Shown in pieces: positions 50,610 to 58,404 of a stretch of 64,000 nucleotides of DNA; position 1 is the first letter of the stretch; the number at the start of each line of letters is the position of its first letter. The stretch covers positions 62,001 to 126,000 of the forward strand of contig NZ_LQPC01000029.1 in assembly GCF_002101705.1 (NCBI RefSeq), in the 5' to 3' direction. Under the pieces are notes generated by a model, which had not been told where the DNA came from, ran no database searches, and saw only the letters and a program-made list of their open reading frames with translations. Made by a program: the position numbers and the translations under genes. This DNA comes from Mycolicibacterium iranicum (GTDB taxonomy: Bacteria > Actinomycetota > Actinomycetes > Mycobacteriales > Mycobacteriaceae).

Positions 50610-51127
50610 GGTTCCGCGACTCCCTCGCGTCTGTCGACTGTCCAGAGCACACCGTTGGCGCGCACAGTATCGGCTGCGGCGTCGATGCCATCCCATTCGC
50701 GCCCGCCGACTTCGCCCACTACCACCGCGCCTGCACCGGCGAACCCGAATCGCGCACCCACACGCAACAACAGGCCGGGCCCACCATCAGGCGCGGTCAG
50801 GAAAACGGCCCAGCAGGGCCTGCGCTCCGCACCGTCGCGGACCCAGTGCTCGACGTAATCGGCGTGCACCCCTGTCTCCACCAGAGTGCCTTGTTCCCAG
50901 CGCATCTCACCGATGTCCGGCTCGGTGGCCGGTGTGAGGTCGATGGTGCGTCGCCACTCGAAGACGCCGCCGTCGTCGCGCAATGTGCCGGCGAAGCCGC
51001 GTGAGTCGACGAACGCCGTGACGCCCTGCAACCACGTCACGTCGGTTCCGGTGTCCCGGGAGCCGTCCGCCTCTACCAGGAGGGTGCGGCGCCACAAACC
51101 GACGCAGTCCGACGCTCGTACCGTCAT
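50606..51127 (-). CDS. Unrecognised 173-aa protein in the ureide operon
   Basis: I do not recognise a family with certainty. The sequence is strand-rich: CVGLWRRTLLVEADGS near the start, then ATE, WEQGTLVETGVHADYVEHW, CWAVFLTAP and GLLLRVGARFGFAGAGAVV. It ends near GREWDGI. A conserved-looking N-terminal Gly-X-Trp and a regular strand pattern suggest a lipocalin/calycin-like barrel, which would bind or modify a small ligand. There is no signal peptide, so it is cytosolic. ATGA overlaps join it to allantoicase before it and the dioxygenase after it, so its function is tied to this pathway. Confidence 0.75.
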   Translation of the reverse strand: MTVRASDCVGLWRRTLLVEADGSRDTGTDVTWLQGVTAFVDSRGFAGTLRDDGGVFEWRRTIDLTPATEPDIGEMRWEQGTLVETGVHADYVEHWVRDGAERRPCWAVFLTAPDGGPGLLLRVGARFGFAGAGAVVVGEVGGREWDGIDAAADTVRANGVLWTVDRREGVAEP

Positions 51128-52146
51128 GTGGACCGCCTCCACCGGCGCTGCATCAGCGCGACGCCCTCGGCCGTCGGCCTGCCCAACGCCCGTATCCGCG
51201 CGATGCCCCCGTCCGGATACGCCGCGACCCTGAGCGCCGTGATGCCGGTGGCGTTCACCCGGAACAGTTGGCGGGCATCGGCCACCAGTGTCGTCTTCTC
51301 CAGTATCGGAACATCGAACGGCACCATCGCCCAGCCGTGCCGGCCGTCGGGATGGCATCGGCTCCCGAGCACAGACACCGCGAGCGAGGAATTGAACACG
51401 AAGTAGGACGTGTCGACCTCGATCCGCAGCAGGTCGGCGGGTACGCCGAAGGAGATGATGACCGCATCGTGGGTGTCGGGGCCGATGTCACGGCGTCTGC
51501 GTGTCTCCCAGCCATCGCCCATGTTGCGCGGCCGGTCGGGCGAGATCACCGAGCACGCGTGCGAAAAGAAGCTGTCGCTGCACCATTCGACCCGGCCGCC
51601 CTGTTCGAGCCCGGACACCTCGACGGTGACGTCCTCCCAGTCCGCCGGGTCAGGGACCACCGTGCCGTAGACACGCAGGCGCGCCACGCCGCCGTCGGAG
51701 GCCAGCCGCAACCGGACATGGGTCCAGCGGCGCCTGTCGTCCACCTCGAAAACATTGTGCGCGTTGTCTTTCAGCGCCGCGTTACCAACGAGTTCGGTCC
51801 ATTCGACACCCGGCCCGCAGGGTGTCGTAGTGCGGTCGAGGACGCATGCCTCCACGCGGCATGCCGTCGGCTGGTTCCCCGAGAAGAACCGGGTGTCGAC
51901 GTCTACGGCGGTGATCCGTCCGGGCGCGCCCAGGCGCACGATCACCCAGTCACCGTCGGGTCCGGCATGTCTGCGGGTCTCCCACCCGTCGACGACCTCA
52001 CCGCGAAGGTCGTAGGTGCCGGGAACGAACGCCGGTTCGGCCGGGTCGACGAGTCGCTCCTTGAACCCGAACGATTCATCGCTTGCCGCGACGACGCTGC
52101 CGCCGAGCATGCGGGACGCGAGATCGACGCCGGCTGTCGGCGTCAT
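51124..52146 (-). CDS. alc: Allantoicase
   Basis: 340 residues made of two similar jelly-roll halves. Each half has a DGWETRR motif (GEVVDGWETRRHAG and NMGDGWETRRRRDIG) and a THVRLR/ALRVAAY-type strand, as in the allantoicase family. It hydrolyses allantoate to ureidoglycolate and urea. The ATG at 52146 overlaps the position where allB would stop in its normal frame (ATGA). Because allB is frameshifted, the two ORFs now overlap by 71 bp. Ureidoglycolate lyase is not seen in the operon. Confidence 0.93.
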   Translation of the reverse strand: MTPTAGVDLASRMLGGSVVAASDESFGFKERLVDPAEPAFVPGTYDLRGEVVDGWETRRHAGPDGDWVIVRLGAPGRITAVDVDTRFFSGNQPTACRVEACVLDRTTTPCGPGVEWTELVGNAALKDNAHNVFEVDDRRRWTHVRLRLASDGGVARLRVYGTVVPDPADWEDVTVEVSGLEQGGRVEWCSDSFFSHACSVISPDRPRNMGDGWETRRRRDIGPDTHDAVIISFGVPADLLRIEVDTSYFVFNSSLAVSVLGSRCHPDGRHGWAMVPFDVPILEKTTLVADARQLFRVNATGITALRVAAYPDGGIARIRALGRPTAEGVALMQRRWRRST

Positions 52147-53470
52147 GAGATCGGCCCCAGCGCGGGCAAGATCGGCCAGTGGCTGCGGTGTTCGTATACG
52201 CTCCGACCCGCACCCAGGTCTGGAGGACCCTGCCGCGCAACGGCATTCCTTCATAAGTCGTGACGTCATGCCGGTGGAGCAGGTCGCTCCCGCGCACCAT
52301 CTCGTGCGTGTCGGGCTCGAACGTGCACAGGTCGGCGCGCATCCCGGCGCGGATGGCGCCCCGGTCGGTGAAACCGGCCAGCGCAGCAGGCCGCGCAGAC
52401 ATCCAGCGGCTGAGATCGGGCAGGCCGAACCCGCGGGCCTGCGCCTGAGTCCACAGCACACGAGGGCCGAGCTGCAGCGAGCTGATGCCGCCGAACGCGG
52501 CGCCGAAGTCGCCGCCGCCTTTGAGTTCGGGTGCGCACGGCGAGTGGTCTGACACCACCATGTCGAGCGTCCCCTCGGAAAGTCCGTCCCACAGCAGGTC
52601 GCGGTTGTTCGCGGGGCGGATCGGCGGGCACGACGCGAACTCGGTGCCGCCGTCGGGGACGTCCTCTGCGGTGAACGTGAGGTAGTGAGGACAGGTCTCG
52701 GCGGTGACGGTCACGCCGGATGCTCTGGCATCCGCGATGATCGGCAGTACGCGGGCGCTCGAGACGTGCACGATGTGGACGCGCACCCCGCACTCGCGCG
52801 CCGAGTCCACGACCAGGCGCACCGCTTTTACTTCGGCCGTATCCGGGCGCGAAGCCAGGAACGAGGCGTAGCCGGAACCGCCCGGCGGCCGGCTGCTTTC
52901 GATGACGTCGTGGCTCTCGGCGTGAACCAGCAGTACCGATCGCAGCTCCGCGATCTCGGCCATCGCGGTGCTTAGCTCGTCAGATGACAGGTGACCGAAG
53001 TCGGGGTTGCCCGAATCGGTGAGAAAACACTTGAATCCCGCGACGCCGGCTTCGGCAAGCTCTGCGAGATTACCGATGTTGCCGGGTACCACGCCGGCCC
53101 AATAGGCGACGTCGACCACGCACTGGTTCTGTGCTGCCATTGTCTTCGTCTCCAGCGCCGAGACGCTGGTCGTCACGGGGTCACAGTCGAGAGGCATGTC
53201 GACCAGCGTCGTGATTCCGGCCGCGGCAGCGGCGGCAGTGGCTGTCGCGAACCCTTCCCAGTCGGTGCCCGGTTCGTTGATGTGGACATGGCTGTCGATG
53301 AACCCCGGCAGCAGAACTGCCTGCGGCGGTAGGTCGATCTCCTCGGTGTCACCGTGGTCGGCGTCGCGCTCACCGAGCGCGGCGATGACACCATCGACGA
53401 CGGCGACGGACGCCGGGCGTACTTGCCCGTCGACCAACACACGATCACCACGCAGCACGAGGTCCGTCAC
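52076..53470 (-). CDS. allB: Allantoinase with frameshifted C-terminus
   Basis: 464 residues as read, cyclic amidohydrolase family. It opens allantoin to allantoate. Metal ligands: FIDSHVHINEPG (His61, His63), carboxylated Lys147 in GFKCFL, then HAESHDVI, HIVHVSSA and VVSDHSPCAP. After Arg421 the frame runs into a basic 43-residue tail (52076-52207) unlike the family. Adding one G to the GGG run at 52209-52207 restores 21 residues ending YEHRSHWPILPALGPIS. That frame has a TGA overlapping the alc ATG, the coupling used throughout the operon. So a one-base deletion or sequencing error is very likely; the active site is untouched. Confidence 0.9.
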   Translation of the reverse strand: MTDLVLRGDRVLVDGQVRPASVAVVDGVIAALGERDADHGDTEEIDLPPQAVLLPGFIDSHVHINEPGTDWEGFATATAAAAAAGITTLVDMPLDCDPVTTSVSALETKTMAAQNQCVVDVAYWAGVVPGNIGNLAELAEAGVAGFKCFLTDSGNPDFGHLSSDELSTAMAEIAELRSVLLVHAESHDVIESSRPPGGSGYASFLASRPDTAEVKAVRLVVDSARECGVRVHIVHVSSARVLPIIADARASGVTVTAETCPHYLTFTAEDVPDGGTEFASCPPIRPANNRDLLWDGLSEGTLDMVVSDHSPCAPELKGGGDFGAAFGGISSLQLGPRVLWTQAQARGFGLPDLSRWMSARPAALAGFTDRGAIRAGMRADLCTFEPDTHEMVRGSDLLHRHDVTTYEGMPLRGRVLQTWVRVGAYTNTAATGRSCPRWGRSHDADSRRRSRVPHARRQRRRGKR

Positions 53471-54303
53471 TCGGTGAACCGATCGCGGAAGTGCTGCGTC
53501 ATCTCCGGCCAGACGTGCGGATCGTGACCGGGGATCAGCGGAAAACCTTTGTCGTGCGCCAATTTCTTCAGGCGCCGGATCGGCTCGATCGTCTCCTCGG
53601 GCTCGACGTCGATGAACCCCCCGATCGCGAGTTCCTGCTCGATGTTCTCGGTGAGGTCGGCGGCGTCGAAGGCGAACACGTACCCGGCGGCTCCGTCACC
53701 TGCGACGGATTCGTCGAGTTCGACGACGAAGCTCTGGTGACCCGGCGTGTGACCATAGGTGGGAACGGCGATGATGCCCGGTGCCACTTCTGCTTCGCCG
53801 TCGGCGAGCCGCCAGTCGATCCTCGGATCGTCGAAGTCGACACGGAAGATCGCATGCCGCTCCGGCTCTGGATGGTTCGACAGACCGTATTCGAGCTCTC
53901 TGCGCTGGGCGTGCACCGGGACTCTGCCGGCGAACAGCTTCAGCCCGCCTGCATGGTCGACGTGCAGATGGGACACCGCCACGAGATGGATGTCGTCGAC
54001 GTCGACTCCGATCTCGGCCAGCGACTCCTCGATCGGCTCCCCCGGCCCCGGCAGGACGGGCTGGTACTCCACACTCGGGAAGTACCGGCGGCGCAGATAC
54101 GGGTCCCGGATGAGGGCGGTGTTGAAGCCCGTGTCGAGCAGCACCCAGCCGCCGTCGGTCTGCAGCAGCACACCGGGTACCGGTTCCCGCATCCGCCGTT
54201 CGGCAGAGGCTCCGTGCACGGACACAGATTTCGGCAAGTCCTCCCAACCCAGCGTCAGCAGGACGATCCGGCGCACTCCACTCTTGCGGACCAGCGTCGC
54301 CAT
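53467..54303 (-). CDS. Metallo-beta-lactamase fold lactonase-like hydrolase
   Basis: 278 residues from the ATG at 54303. The metal site is SHLHVDHAGG, with further ligands in YGHTPGHQSFVV and the terminal PLIPGHDPHVW. A family-typical N-terminal VPGVLLQTDGGWVLLDTGFNT is present. It resembles AiiA-like N-acyl-homoserine lactonases. Here it sits between an oligopeptide-type binding protein and allantoinase, so the real substrate is more likely a ring lactone, lactam or ester linked to the imported compound than a quorum signal. Overlaps: TGATG with the gene before and ATGA with allB. Confidence 0.87.
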   Translation of the reverse strand: MATLVRKSGVRRIVLLTLGWEDLPKSVSVHGASAERRMREPVPGVLLQTDGGWVLLDTGFNTALIRDPYLRRRYFPSVEYQPVLPGPGEPIEESLAEIGVDVDDIHLVAVSHLHVDHAGGLKLFAGRVPVHAQRRELEYGLSNHPEPERHAIFRVDFDDPRIDWRLADGEAEVAPGIIAVPTYGHTPGHQSFVVELDESVAGDGAAGYVFAFDAADLTENIEQELAIGGFIDVEPEETIEPIRRLKKLAHDKGFPLIPGHDPHVWPEMTQHFRDRFTE

Positions 54304-55880
54304 CAGCCGACCGAAAGTCCCGCCAGCCGCAGTGAGTTCGGGTTCGTCACCACGTGACCTTCCTCCACGCCCTTGAGCCACGGCTGGGCCACCACGAAGT
54401 CGTCGACGTTGGCGACGTTGAGCCAGCATCCGGTGTCCGCAGCGGCGGCCGCCGCCTCCGAGAAGGCCTGTGCATCACCGGTTTCCAGGCCCCGGGCCAA
54501 TGCTGCGGTGATGGGAGGCGCCGAGCATCCGAGGTAGTTCAGTCCGCCGTCGGGATCCCAGGAGATATGCCCCCACGTGTAAGGGGACGGAGCGTCCGGC
54601 CATGCCAGCAGTGTGAGCACGTCAGGCGCATCCATTCCGTCTCCGCCGATCCACTCATAGATCTGCGACGTCGGGTAACTCTGCACGGTGGCGGTCAAGC
54701 CCGCCGCTGCCAGCTGTGTCTGGATCAGGTTGCTGACCAGTTGGTTGTCCGGGTTGCTTGAGTCGTAGCCGACCGTCACGGCTTTCTGGTCGGCGGGCAG
54801 CCCACCCACGATGCCCGACAACACCGAGGGGTCGTGGGTGACGTTCTGGACCGCGAGATCGCTGGCGATCATGTTGGCCGGGTAGAGCTGGTCGGCCACT
54901 TCACCGCGACCGAAGTAGGTCTGCTTGACCAGCTCGTCGACGTTGATCGCCTGCAGCACCGCCTTGCGGTTCGTCGCGTCGGTGAGCATGCCCTTGTGCG
55001 GGTTGAGGTAGAGATAGTTCGACATCATCGTCGGCAGCGAATACTTGGCGAATGCGTCGTTGTCCAGGTACGACTGGACGGCTGACGACGGCAGATCGTG
55101 CAGGATCGCCGCGAGCTGACCGTTGTTGAACTGCAGCTGCTGGGCGGAAACATCGGTGATGACCGGGATTTCGACCTTCTCGAAATACGGCTTGTCGCCC
55201 CAGTACCCGGGGTAGGCCTGGAGCGAGTACTTCGATCCCACCTCGGCCGCGGTCAATGTGTACGGTCCGGTGCCAAGGTCGTGATTGGTCAGGTAGGTCT
55301 GGGCGTTGTCGGTACCGGCATTCTTGGCCAACCCCTCCGGGCTGAGCATCCTCGGACCGTAGGGGCATGCCAGATAGTCCAGGAATGCCGAGTTGGGTGC
55401 CTTCAGGGTGATGGTGACGCCGTAATCCCCCTGCGTGGTCACCGATTCCACGTCGCTGACCATGTACGCGGGGCCTTGGTTGACGGCCAGCCGCCGGTCG
55501 AACGATGCCTTGACCGCTGCCGACGTGAACGGGGTGCCGTCGTGGAATGTCACCCCTTCGCGCAACGTGAAGGTGAACACCCTGTTGTCCGGGGACGCCG
55601 TCCACTCGGTTGCCAGGAGCGGCTCGAGTTCCGGTTTTTCAGTGCCCGCTTTGTACTGCAGCAGTCCCTCGTAGATGTTGGTGGTCAGTAGCAGACCTTG
55701 TCCCGCGTAGAAGATGTCGGGGTCCGGTGGTTGTCCCGGGTCCTGCAGGAACGACAGGTGCAACACCTTGTCGGTCGGCGCCGCGTTCGGTGTGGTGGTC
55801 GCGGAATCCGAACCGCTACAGGCGCTCAGCGTCAGCGCTGCGACGGCCCCGACCGCCGCCAGGAGACGGAATCTGGTCAT
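54303..55880 (-). CDS. Family 5 (oligopeptide-type) solute-binding lipoprotein
   Basis: 525 residues. Lipobox ALTLSAC (Cys21). SBP_bac_5 fold: ILLTTNIYEGLLQYK-type start (GQGLLLTTNIYEGLLQYK), TFTLREGVTFHDGTPFTSAAVKASFDR, YLTNHDLGTGPYTLTAAEVGSKYSL and a C-terminal lobe. Such proteins bind peptides, nickel, opines or similar polar ligands. It belongs to the dual-ATPase importer encoded upstream. An ATGA overlap links it to the isochorismatase-like gene. The ligand may be a ureide or modified purine product; inferred from context only. Confidence 0.92.
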   Translation of the reverse strand: MTRFRLLAAVGAVAALTLSACSGSDSATTTPNAAPTDKVLHLSFLQDPGQPPDPDIFYAGQGLLLTTNIYEGLLQYKAGTEKPELEPLLATEWTASPDNRVFTFTLREGVTFHDGTPFTSAAVKASFDRRLAVNQGPAYMVSDVESVTTQGDYGVTITLKAPNSAFLDYLACPYGPRMLSPEGLAKNAGTDNAQTYLTNHDLGTGPYTLTAAEVGSKYSLQAYPGYWGDKPYFEKVEIPVITDVSAQQLQFNNGQLAAILHDLPSSAVQSYLDNDAFAKYSLPTMMSNYLYLNPHKGMLTDATNRKAVLQAINVDELVKQTYFGRGEVADQLYPANMIASDLAVQNVTHDPSVLSGIVGGLPADQKAVTVGYDSSNPDNQLVSNLIQTQLAAAGLTATVQSYPTSQIYEWIGGDGMDAPDVLTLLAWPDAPSPYTWGHISWDPDGGLNYLGCSAPPITAALARGLETGDAQAFSEAAAAAADTGCWLNVANVDDFVVAQPWLKGVEEGHVVTNPNSLRLAGLSVG

Positions 55881-56524
55881 AGGGAGGCTCCTTCGAGGGC
55901 GGTGGTGGTGGAACCGATCGCGGAGAACGCGTCGAGGATCTCGTCGGTCGTGCGCATGGCACCGGTCTGCAGGTACTCCATCGCGTCGAGCGCAGCGTCG
56001 TGGCGGTATTGCGACGAACCTCCGACGCAATCGGCAACCACGCGGACGTAGAAGTCACGCTGGTGGGCATCGGCGAAGGTGTAGTGCACGCACACATCGG
56101 TGAGGCCACCGATCAGGATCAGCGTCGACGCCTTCAACCCGGAGAGCACGATCTCGAAATCTGTTCCGATGAAACCGGAGTAGCGACGCTTGACGATGTG
56201 GAACTCGTGGTTGGGACCGTCGAGGTTGGGGCGCAGCGTGGCTTCCAGTGCGGTTCCGGGGCCGCCCTCGACGCAGTGCACCCCCTCGGTGCCGTCGAGT
56301 TCCCTGCCGAAGTCGATGCCGCTGGGGCGGTGCACCTCCTGGAAGAACACGATGGGGACGTTCGCCGCTCGGGCAGCGGCGACCAGCCGCTCGGCTCGCT
56401 CGACGCGCTCGGCGTGGCCGGGCATCACCGGGATGCCCGCGTCGTCGGCGGACATCCCGCCGCCCTCCTGGATGTCGACGACGACGAGGACGGGATTGCC
56501 CACGATCAGTGGTTGTTTCGGCAC
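55877..56524 (-). CDS. Isochorismatase-like amidohydrolase
   Basis: 215 residues from a GTG at 56524, with AGGAGG just upstream. Catalytic triad of the cysteine hydrolase family: Asp17 in LVVVDIQEGG, Lys in HIVKRRYSGF, and Cys in GGLTDVCVHYT. Relatives include nicotinamidase, ureidoacrylate amidohydrolase (RutB) and N-carbamoylsarcosine amidase, all cleaving C-N bonds. In this operon it could release ammonia or a carbamoyl group from the imported compound. The specific substrate is not evident. Confidence 0.9.
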   Translation of the reverse strand: MPKQPLIVGNPVLVVVDIQEGGGMSADDAGIPVMPGHAERVERAERLVAAARAANVPIVFFQEVHRPSGIDFGRELDGTEGVHCVEGGPGTALEATLRPNLDGPNHEFHIVKRRYSGFIGTDFEIVLSGLKASTLILIGGLTDVCVHYTFADAHQRDFYVRVVADCVGGSSQYRHDAALDAMEYLQTGAMRTTDEILDAFSAIGSTTTALEGASL

Positions 56525-57529
56525 CTAGCCTCCTGTGAGTGCAATACGGGGGTCGGCGACAGCCTGGAGTAGGTCCGACACCGTGTTGATGACGACATAG
56601 AGCGCGCCGAGCATGAGCGTCACGCCGGCGATCGCAGGGAAGTCCGCGACGGGGATGCTCTGAGCGATGTACTGGCCAATGCCTGGCCAGCCGAACACCT
56701 GCTCGATGACCAGAACGCCGGAGAACATCAATCCGATCTGCAGCCCGGTCATCGACAACGCGGAGCCGACGCTGTTGCGCAGGACGTGACGCGCCATGAT
56801 CTGCGATTCGGAAAGACCCTTCGCCCGAGCAGTTCTCGCATAGTCGCTGTCGACGTCGCCGAGCAGGCTGCTACGCAGGACGCGCCCGATCGCGACCGCC
56901 GGACCGAGCGCGATGACGAACGCGGGCAGGATCAGGTGGTGCAGGGCGTCCCCGACGACGTCGAACCTGCCGCGGATCAGCCCGTCGACCGTCAGCAGCC
57001 CGGTCGGCCCGTCCGGCGGGTTGGCGATGCCGATGCGGCCGTTGGCCGGAACCCAACCGAGCGTCTTGTAGAACACCAACAGCCCCAGGATCCCGAGCAG
57101 AAACATCGGCGCCGACGAACCGGTGAACAACACTGCACGCAGCATCGCCGAGCCTCGCCACTTCAGGGTTGTGCTGAAGGCCAGCAGGATGGCCAGCACG
57201 ATGGCCACGGCGATTCCGTACAGCGCGAGTTCGAGCGTGGCCGGGAAGAAGTCACCCAGGTCGGAAAGCACAGGATGCCGGGTGCGGTACGACGTGCCGA
57301 GATCGCCGGTGACGGCTCCGGTCAGGTAATTCCAGAATTGCACCAGCACAGGGTCGTTGAGGCCCAGAGCCTCGCGCCTCGCCGCGACGGCTTCCTGTGA
57401 GGCTTGTGCTCCCAATTGCGCTTTGACCGGATCCAGCGGGGAGATGTTCTGCAGGACGAACATCACGCCGGTCAGCGCGATCAGGATCAAAACCATCGCA
57501 CCAAGGCGGGTCGCCACGAACGTCTTCAT
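56525..57529 (-). CDS. ABC transporter permease, DppB type
   Basis: 334 residues, six membrane helices. Starts MKTFVATRLGAMVLILIALTG and has the typical DppB motifs LGLNDPVLVQFWNYLTGAVTGDLGTSYRTRHPV and the cytosolic EAA loop DYARTARAKGLSESQIMARHVLRNSVGSA. The tail IEQVFGWPGIGQYIAQSI is also characteristic. It starts 5 bp after the DppC-type gene and forms half of the channel. The upstream open frame to 58570 is a shadow of that gene. Confidence 0.93.
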   Translation of the reverse strand: MKTFVATRLGAMVLILIALTGVMFVLQNISPLDPVKAQLGAQASQEAVAARREALGLNDPVLVQFWNYLTGAVTGDLGTSYRTRHPVLSDLGDFFPATLELALYGIAVAIVLAILLAFSTTLKWRGSAMLRAVLFTGSSAPMFLLGILGLLVFYKTLGWVPANGRIGIANPPDGPTGLLTVDGLIRGRFDVVGDALHHLILPAFVIALGPAVAIGRVLRSSLLGDVDSDYARTARAKGLSESQIMARHVLRNSVGSALSMTGLQIGLMFSGVLVIEQVFGWPGIGQYIAQSIPVADFPAIAGVTLMLGALYVVINTVSDLLQAVADPRIALTGG

Positions 57530-57534
57530 GACTG

Positions 57535-58404
57535 TCAGCTCGTCTTCATCAGGTTGCGCAGGCAGTCCCCGGCGATGTTGGCGGTCAGTGCCAGGACGAG
57601 CACACCCAGGCCCGGCATCACCGGAATCCACCACTGCTGCAGGAAGTAACTCAGATTGCGGGCAGCGTCGGCGCCCAGTTCCGCGGCGGGGGCGGCCTGT
57701 CCGAGGCCCAGGAATGACAGTGCGGCCAGCGTCAGGATCAGTGTCCCGATGTCGAGGCTGGCAGCGACCAGCGTGTTCGGCACTGCGCCCGGGAGCAGGT
57801 GTCTGCCTGCCAACCGGAGCGGACTCACGCCCGCGAGCTTCGCCGCCTCGACATGCGGCCGTGCCGCGAGCCTGGCCACTTCGCCACGCACGAGCCGGGC
57901 ATAGAACGGCCACCACACGATCGACACGGCGAACAGCGTGTGCAGGAAACCCGGGCCCAGCGCGGCCACGACGGCGATCGCCAGCACGGGAGCGGGAATC
58001 GACAGGAACGCATCGGTGATGCGCATCAGTACCGTGTCGACCCAGCCACCCGCGGTGCCGGCGATCAGCCCGACCAGCCCCCCAATCGCGACGCCGATCG
58101 CGACGACGGCCAGGGCGGCGAACCAACTCGACCGTGCGCCGTAGAGAACGCGGGACAGGATGTCGCGTCCGATGCTGTCGGTACCCAGCAGGAACCCGTC
58201 GGTGCCCGGTGGTTGCAGCGGCATCGCCGCAGGGGTCAGCGGATCGTGGGGCGCGAGAACCGGGACGGCGACGCACACCAGCGTCACGACGATCACCAGG
58301 GAGAAACCGATCCAGTTGATCACCGTGCTTCGCGACTGCGGTAGCGCCGGCAGTCGCCGTTCGCGGCTGGGTACCGCGGGGGCGGCGGGAAGGGCCACCG
58401 CCAT
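57535..58404 (-). CDS. ABC transporter permease, DppC type
   Basis: 289 residues, about six membrane helices. DppC hallmarks: VPVLAPHDPL, LLGTDSIGRDILSRVLYGARSSW, VLMRITDAFLSIPAPVLAIAVVAALGPG, the EAA loop PHVEAAKLAGVSPLRLAGRHLLPGAVPNTLV and WWIPVMPGLGVLVLALTANIAGDCLRN. It is coupled to the dual ATPase gene by a TGATG overlap. Confidence 0.93.
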   Translation of the reverse strand: MAVALPAAPAVPSRERRLPALPQSRSTVINWIGFSLVIVVTLVCVAVPVLAPHDPLTPAAMPLQPPGTDGFLLGTDSIGRDILSRVLYGARSSWFAALAVVAIGVAIGGLVGLIAGTAGGWVDTVLMRITDAFLSIPAPVLAIAVVAALGPGFLHTLFAVSIVWWPFYARLVRGEVARLAARPHVEAAKLAGVSPLRLAGRHLLPGAVPNTLVAASLDIGTLILTLAALSFLGLGQAAPAAELGADAARNLSYFLQQWWIPVMPGLGVLVLALTANIAGDCLRNLMKTS

